Below are positions 5,349 through 5,535 of a stretch of DNA of 5,535 bases, piece by piece. The notes under the pieces are model-generated. The model worked only from the letters and a program-made list of their open reading frames with translations. It had not been told where the DNA came from and ran no database searches. The stretch's first letter is position 1. Each line of letters begins with the position of its first letter. The stretch comes from Chloroflexota bacterium (GTDB lineage: Bacteria > Chloroflexota > UBA6077). The DNA is taken from NCBI GenBank assembly GCA_021788565.1, contig JAJYKO010000449.1:1-5535 (forward strand), read 5' to 3'. Made by a program: the position numbers and the translations under genes.

Positions 5349-5369
5349 GGCGGGGCGCTCTGCCCCGCC
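5349..5369. repeat. GC-rich hairpin directly before the synthetase fragment
   Basis: GGCGGGGC (5349-5356) pairs perfectly with GCCCCGCC (5362-5369) around GCTCT. It sits exactly where coding similarity to the synthetase family begins, 34 bp after the nested-hairpin repeat. It could be a terminator-like stem or the end of an inserted repeat; there is no T-run. Confidence 0.55.
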
Positions 5370-5376
5370 GCGCCGG

Positions 5377-5535
5377 CTGCGACCCGACGCTCCGTGGTGC
5401 ATCCTCTACACCGGCGGCACCACCGGCCGTCCAAAGGGAGCCGTCCTCACCCACGAGTCCATGCTCTGGAATGCCATCAACACGGACCTCTCCTGGGGGA
5501 TACGGGAGGACGACGTGGCGCACATCTTCACCCCC
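5377..5535 (+). pseudogene. AMP-binding (ANL superfamily, acyl-CoA synthetase-like) fragment, lacking its N-terminal part and cut by the window end
   Basis: The frame reads LRPDAPWCILYTGGTTGRPK and on to GAVLTH, the ATP/AMP-binding P-loop signature of adenylate-forming enzymes such as acyl-CoA synthetases, followed by MLWNAINTD and, at the window edge, an AHIFTP stretch like the family's PLFH region. In intact members about 150-180 residues precede this motif. Here the frame is open only from 5335 (stop TGA at 5332-5334), contains no ATG, GTG or TTG before the motif, and upstream is repeat sequence; the other plus frames there show no family-like residues. So the gene is 5'-truncated, either by a repeat-linked deletion or by mis-assembly. 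The first Ser of the motif is Gly, a common variant. The substrate cannot be told, and the product would probably be inactive unless fused elsewhere. Confidence 0.72.

Larger units (their letters stand above)
4927..5376. other. About 450 bp non-coding region between kinase and synthetase fragment
   Basis: No gene is supported on either strand. A 7-bp stem GAGAGCG/CGCTCTC (4957-4963, 4969-4975, loop CGACT) lies 30-50 bases before the kinase ATG and could sit in its leader. No clear kinase promoter was found. The rest holds the second 51-bp element, a 104-bp nested-hairpin repeat and a GC-rich hairpin. The packing of unrelated repeats suggests a site of past insertion or rearrangement. Confidence 0.55.

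Noticed and set aside
4927..5376. Hidden N-terminal part of the acyl-CoA synthetase in another frame
   Set aside because: Reading the plus frames upstream of 5335 gives repeat sequence and stops with no family-like residues.

Overview
The window is a GC-rich stretch (roughly 60% by eye) of bacterial chromosome with TTG and GTG starts among the ATG starts and many intergenic palindromes. It encodes iron and copper proteins, a NarL-type two-component system and a fatty-acid-activation type enzyme fragment. A Chloroflexota-like or similar GC-rich environmental bacterium would fit, but nothing here fixes the phylum and that guess is weak. Both window ends cut through coding sequence.

Layout: (1) Positions 1-411, minus strand: N-terminal part of an FTR1/EfeU-type iron permease with both REGxE motifs. 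(2) 412-665: divergent control region with two DtxR/IdeR-like operators, a TTGACA promoter element facing the permease and a G-quadruplex-type G-run array next to the permease start. (3) 666-1340, plus: a complete DtxR-family metal-dependent regulator. (4) 1341-1504: convergent gap with GC-rich hairpins. (5) 1505-1885, minus: a small VOC/glyoxalase-fold protein. (6) 1886-2215: intergenic region with three 16-bp C-rich repeats and one copy of a dispersed 51-bp element. (7) 2216-2736, plus: a lipoprotein cupredoxin with a full type-1 copper ligand set, split by a one-base frameshift. (8) 2750-2775: an 11-bp perfect hairpin between convergent genes. (9) 2789-4926, minus: a histidine kinase followed by a NarL/FixJ response regulator, overlapping by 20 bp, each carrying one apparent one-base deletion. 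(10) 4927-5376: non-coding, with the second 51-bp element copy, a 104-bp nested-hairpin repeat and a GC hairpin. (11) 5377-5535, plus: the ATP-binding motif region of an AMP-forming acyl-CoA synthetase family protein that lacks its N-terminal part.

How it fits together: the regulator and permease form a plausible iron-homeostasis pair, with the regulator binding its own divergent promoter region. The kinase and regulator form a co-transcribed signalling pair. The cupredoxin converges on that pair and may be a periplasmic electron carrier; any link to iron oxidation for the permease is speculation. The most important quality observation is that three genes are interrupted in the same way, by loss of one base in or near a short G/C or A/T run. 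This points to sequence error, or less likely real decay, and the features below are given with the frames restored. I saw no convincing defence system, CRISPR array, integrase or tRNA.
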